From: Gillisella vitis
GTDB taxonomy: Bacteria; Pseudomonadota; Alphaproteobacteria; Rhizobiales; Rhizobiaceae
Direction of reading: 5' to 3'
NCBI RefSeq assembly: GCF_001541345.2
Contig: NZ_LMVL02000006.1
Location: 186,001 to 250,000 of the forward strand
Length of the DNA: 64,000 nt
In this document: piece by piece, positions 60,966 through 64,000 of the stretch
Layout of the letters: each line of letters opens with the position of its first letter
How positions within the stretch are numbered: the stretch's first letter is position 1
Made by a program: the position numbers and the translations under genes
The notes under the pieces: generated by a model
What the model was told of the DNA's origin: nothing
Databases searched by the model: none
What the model saw: only the letters and a program-made list of their open reading frames with translations

Positions 60966-62509
60966 TCCTGGCCTCCAAGCATCAGAGCCCCAAGACGTTC
61001 GACCGTCACGGTTTCGCGCGACAGACTACCGACAATACGCCCATTGAACAGCACCATAATACGGTCGGACAGGGCAAGAATTTCATCCAGTTCCGTGGAG
61101 ATCAGCATGATTGCGGCACCCCGCTCGCGCTGGGCGAGCAGTTGGCGATGAACGAAGGCGGTAGCACCAATATCGAGCCCGCGGGAGGGCTGCACAGCGA
61201 CGATCAGTTCGGGTTCGCGCATCAGCGCACGTCCGAGGACCACCTTTTGCTGATTGCCGCCGGAAAGCGTCAAAATATTCTGCGATGGCCCAGTGCATCT
61301 CACGTCGTAATGTTTGATGAGCTGCCGCGCAAAAGCTGCTGCAGCCTTGGCCTGCATCAGACCGAAGCGTGAAAACGGGCGGCGTCCGGACACCTCAAGG
61401 ATTGCATTGTCGCGAATGGGGAGGTCAACCAGTGCCGTGTGGTGCCGATCCTCCGGAATATGGGCAAGGCCGTTGTCAATGCGCACGCCGGGGCTGGCAT
61501 TGGAGACATCGACACCATGGATGCTGATTGTACCCTGTTGCGGCTTGATCAGCCCGACGATCGTTTCGGCAAGCTCCTGCTGGCCGTTGCCGTCGACCCC
61601 AGCAAAACCGACGATTTCGCCGGCGCGGATCGAAAAACTGATATCGTCGAGGCGAAGACTATCCTGTTCATTGCGATAGACAAGATGATCCACCCTGAGG
61701 CATTCATCGCCCGCGCGCCCTTTGCTGACTTCGACTGTCGGTAGTTCAATGTCACCGCCGATCATCAGGCGCGACAGTTCGGCAATGGAAGTCTCCTGCT
61801 TGTCGAGACAGGCAATGGAGCGACCGTGGCGTAGAATGGTCACGCGGTCACTGATCTTCATCACCTCGTGCAGTTTGTGGCTGATGAAGACGATGGCCGT
61901 ACCTGCTTGCGCAAGTTTCTGGAGGACATCGAAAAGCCCGTCCACTTCCTGCGGTGCCAGTACGGCTGTTGGCTCGTCGAGCACGAGGATTCGAGCACCA
62001 CGATAGAGAGCCTTGACGATTTCGACCCGCTGACGTCCGGCGACGGAGAGGTCGCCGACCATTGCGTAAGGATTGACATCAAGTCGGTAGCTTCGCGAAA
62101 TTTCGGCAAGGTCAGCTGCAACCTTGCGCAGGTTCGGAAAGATGCGTCCGGCTCGCGTCAGTCCGAGGCAGACATTCTGAGCCACCGACAATGTCGGCAC
62201 CAGCATGAAGTGCTGGTGGACCATGCCGATGCCCAGTGCCATGGCATCGAGCGGCGAGTGCAGGTGGACGATCTCGCCGTTCACCCTGATCTCGCCAGCC
62301 TGCGGCTGCTGGAGGCCGGCAACGACACGCATCAGCGTGCTCTTGCCGGCTCCGTTTTCACCGAGCAGCGCGTGGATCTCGCCCCGGCCAACAGAGAAGC
62401 TGATGTCGTTATTGGCGACGAATTCGCCGAAGCGCACGGTGATGCCGCGCAACTCAAGTGGCACTGGCATCAGCTCGCAAGCGGGGGAAAGAGCAGGATT
62501 GCTGGTCAT
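60962..62509 (-). CDS. BMP-type double ABC ATPase
   Basis: A 515-residue ATPase with two ABC domains, NupO/YufO-like. First: GENGAGKSTLMRV, GDLSVAGRQRVEIVKALYRG and LVLDEPTAVLAPQEVDGLF. Second: degenerate Walker A GVDGNGQQEL and LSGGNQQKVVLGRALMREPE, then VAVQPSRGLDIGA. This pattern is typical for importers of nucleosides, purines or related BMP ligands. Confidence 0.92.
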   Translation of the reverse strand: MTSNPALSPACELMPVPLELRGITVRFGEFVANNDISFSVGRGEIHALLGENGAGKSTLMRVVAGLQQPQAGEIRVNGEIVHLHSPLDAMALGIGMVHQHFMLVPTLSVAQNVCLGLTRAGRIFPNLRKVAADLAEISRSYRLDVNPYAMVGDLSVAGRQRVEIVKALYRGARILVLDEPTAVLAPQEVDGLFDVLQKLAQAGTAIVFISHKLHEVMKISDRVTILRHGRSIACLDKQETSIAELSRLMIGGDIELPTVEVSKGRAGDECLRVDHLVYRNEQDSLRLDDISFSIRAGEIVGFAGVDGNGQQELAETIVGLIKPQQGTISIHGVDVSNASPGVRIDNGLAHIPEDRHHTALVDLPIRDNAILEVSGRRPFSRFGLMQAKAAAAFARQLIKHYDVRCTGPSQNILTLSGGNQQKVVLGRALMREPELIVAVQPSRGLDIGATAFVHRQLLAQRERGAAIMLISTELDEILALSDRIMVLFNGRIVGSLSRETVTVERLGALMLGGQE

Positions 62510-62516
62510 ACGAGCA

Positions 62517-63515
62517 TCATTTCACCATAGAGGTGTCATGCGGCACTTCAAACGTCCCGGCCTTGATGGCGTCGAAGGTCGCATTCACCTTCGCCTGGAC
62601 GTCGGCCGGTACACGGTTGCCAAGACCATGGAAATCGGCAAGCTTGATCGAGCCCTTGGCAACGCCATAGGTCCATGCCTTGCTGGTCCATGTCTTGTTC
62701 ATGACCGCATTGGCGGTGTCTGTGACGAGCGGACCGAGGTCCCACAACACGCTGGTCAGCACGGCATCCGGACCGAGGTGGTTCTGGTCCGACACGGCAC
62801 CGATCGCCAGCACCTTCTTTTCTTTAGCGGCATCGATGACGCCGACGGCCTGTGCGCTTAGCACGTCAGCGCCCTGCTCAACCTGGGCGATGGCAGCTTC
62901 CTTGGCCTTTGGTGGGTCGAACCACGAGCCAATGAAGGTGATGAGCACTTTTACCTTCGGATTGACAGCCTCTGCGCCGAGCTTCCAGGCATGGAAATTC
63001 GCCAGCATGTTGGGTGCCGGATTGCCGCCGACCCAGCCGATGATGCCGCTCTTGCTGGCACCGGCGGAGAGCATTCCGCTCAGATAGGCACCCTGATAGT
63101 CCGGATTATCGTAAGTTCCGACATTGGGAGCGACGCTCTGCGCCGTGCCAGCCATGAAGGTCGTGCCGGGGAAGTCGGCAGCGACGTTGAGTACGGCATC
63201 GCCATAGGAGAAGGAATGCGCGAAGATCAGCCCGTAGCCGCGCGAGGCATAGTCGCGCATGACCCGTTCGGCATCGGCATCAGTGACGTTCTCGGAATAG
63301 GCGACCTCGACGCCCAGCGCCTTGCTGGCTGCTTGCAAGCCGTTATAGCCGCCGGCATTCCAGTCATTGTCGCTGATCGGGCCGGGAAGGATCATGGCGA
63401 TCTTTAGCGATTGTTGCGCGGCAGCGGGCATCACTACTGTGACAAGCGACAGCATCAAGGCAATCAGCGCTGCGGTCCGTCTCAAAACGGATAACAAGAG
63501 TGGCGGGGCGATCAT
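62517..63515 (-). CDS. BMP-family ABC solute-binding protein
   Basis: A 332-residue binding protein of the BMP/PnrA family (nucleoside or similar ligand), with a signal sequence (TAALIALMLSLVTVVMPAAA). Family marks: LKIAMILPGPISDNDWNAGGYNG, YGLIFAHSFSYGDAVLNVA, YDNPDYQGAYLSGMLSAGASK and a GWVGG segment. ATG 63515 has AAAGGAAA upstream. It lies 7 bp before the ATPase gene. Confidence 0.9.
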   Translation of the reverse strand: MIAPPLLLSVLRRTAALIALMLSLVTVVMPAAAQQSLKIAMILPGPISDNDWNAGGYNGLQAASKALGVEVAYSENVTDADAERVMRDYASRGYGLIFAHSFSYGDAVLNVAADFPGTTFMAGTAQSVAPNVGTYDNPDYQGAYLSGMLSAGASKSGIIGWVGGNPAPNMLANFHAWKLGAEAVNPKVKVLITFIGSWFDPPKAKEAAIAQVEQGADVLSAQAVGVIDAAKEKKVLAIGAVSDQNHLGPDAVLTSVLWDLGPLVTDTANAVMNKTWTSKAWTYGVAKGSIKLADFHGLGNRVPADVQAKVNATFDAIKAGTFEVPHDTSMVK

Positions 63516-63584
63516 TGGCTTTTCCTTTCAGGTTCAACGGTCTGGGTTAGCTTGCATCGGCGGGATGGTTTGGCAGTGTTGGCG

Positions 63585-64000
63585 TCAATGTTGGTCATGG
63601 TGCAGCCTCTCCGCGTTCGGCCAGCGGAGCGCGCCTTCGGTCGCCAGGGTGTACGGTGGCTCGCCTTCGACCCCTAGGGCAAGGAGGCCGCCGCTCAGGT
63701 TGGCCACCGGACAGGAATGATTCGGCAGGATCAGAACAGGTGTACCGATGTCGGGACGATTGCCGTCATGGACGAGGAAGGCATGTTCCTCCGACAGCTT
63801 GGCGACCACGAATGGTGTTGCGCGATCTTGCATCCAGGCTTCGCCAAAGCTGTTCGTGGCCGAGGTACCATGGGCACCGAGATCCGATGACAGCAGCTTC
63901 GAGCCGACATTGGCGATGGCATAGCGATTGTTGACGGAGACGATCCGCGCGGCGACAGCCAGTGCGATATCGGCGCGCCGGGCAATTCCAAGCCGGACGG
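63585..64000 (-). CDS. DSD1/D-threonine-aldolase-type PLP enzyme, C-terminal part (runs off window)
   Basis: About 137 C-terminal residues of a fold-type III (alanine-racemase-like) PLP enzyme. Strands RADIALAVAARIVSVNNRYA and ANVGSKLLSSDLGAHGT are typical of the DSD1 group, and the metal ligands of these D-serine dehydratases and D-threonine aldolases are visible as PNHSCPVANL (His, Cys). The PLP-lysine half lies beyond position 64000. It precedes the BMP importer by 70 bp on the same strand, so the importer's substrate may feed into D-hydroxy-amino-acid metabolism. The exact reaction is unresolved. Confidence 0.78.
   Translation of the reverse strand, partial: VRLGIARRADIALAVAARIVSVNNRYAIANVGSKLLSSDLGAHGTSATNSFGEAWMQDRATPFVVAKLSEEHAFLVHDGNRPDIGTPVLILPNHSCPVANLSGGLLALGVEGEPPYTLATEGALRWPNAERLHHDQH

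Noticed and set aside
1..64000. CRISPR array, tRNA, rRNA or origin of replication
   Set aside because: No regularly spaced direct repeats, no conserved RNA gene segments and no rep or par genes were found by eye.

Overview
The window looks like accessory DNA of a Rhizobiaceae alphaproteobacterium, most likely a plasmid or chromid of the Agrobacterium/Allorhizobium group. The reasons are the moderately GC-rich coding style, the dominance of ABC importers, and the presence of two protein families that (from memory) are named after Agrobacterium vitis locus tags (Avi_7169 and Avi_7170). No rRNA, tRNA, CRISPR array or replication gene is visible. Species and replicon are inference.

Region 1 (0.9-24.4 kb) is a catabolic island. 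Two parallel modules each combine an isocitrate-lyase/PEP-mutase-family enzyme with a complete Dpp-type ABC importer. The first ends in an aromatic/aspartate-type aminotransferase. The second also carries UbiD and UbiX, a DUF2390 protein, a hydantoinase/allantoinase, a carbamoylase-type M20 hydrolase and a histidine-type ammonia-lyase. A tandem LysR regulator, two complete LysR units in one chain, sits between the modules. The substrate is unknown; a nitrogen-rich aromatic or heterocyclic amino-acid derivative fits the enzymes.

Region 2 (24.6-28.2 kb) is a scar. An IS5-family element lies between a truncated family-3 solute-binding protein and a 5'-truncated metI, followed by an intact flavin monooxygenase.

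Region 3 (28.5-47.1 kb) consists of two long minus-strand operons for organosulfur scavenging. The 28.5-37.0 kb operon has a GsiABCD-like importer, SsuD-like and KPN_01858-type luciferase-like monooxygenases, and an AhpD/CMD pair; its pathway appears undescribed. The 37.7-47.1 kb operon has the gene content of the Bacillus ytm (S-alkylcysteine / S-(2-succino)cysteine salvage) operon: two cystine-type binding proteins, a fused permease-ATPase, a GNAT acetyltransferase, a HipO-type deacetylase and two monooxygenases equivalent to CmoJ and CmoO.

Region 4 (47.1-54.6 kb) contains a chimeric pseudogene (monooxygenase fused to aldo/keto reductase), an LVIVD-repeat protein and a ribose-type ABC importer with two paralogous binding proteins. 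A near-palindrome, WCTAT-N7-RTAGA, occurs in front of three transcription units of regions 3 and 4 and is a candidate shared operator.

Region 5 (54.6-58.1 kb) holds a Tn3-family element with good terminal repeats but an internally deleted, frameshifted transposase, next to an IS110 remnant and the 3' tail of a probable Cys/Met PLP enzyme. Region 6 (58.1-64.0 kb) encodes a TatD hydrolase, a BMP-type (nucleoside-like) ABC importer and the start-truncated end of a DSD1-type PLP enzyme.
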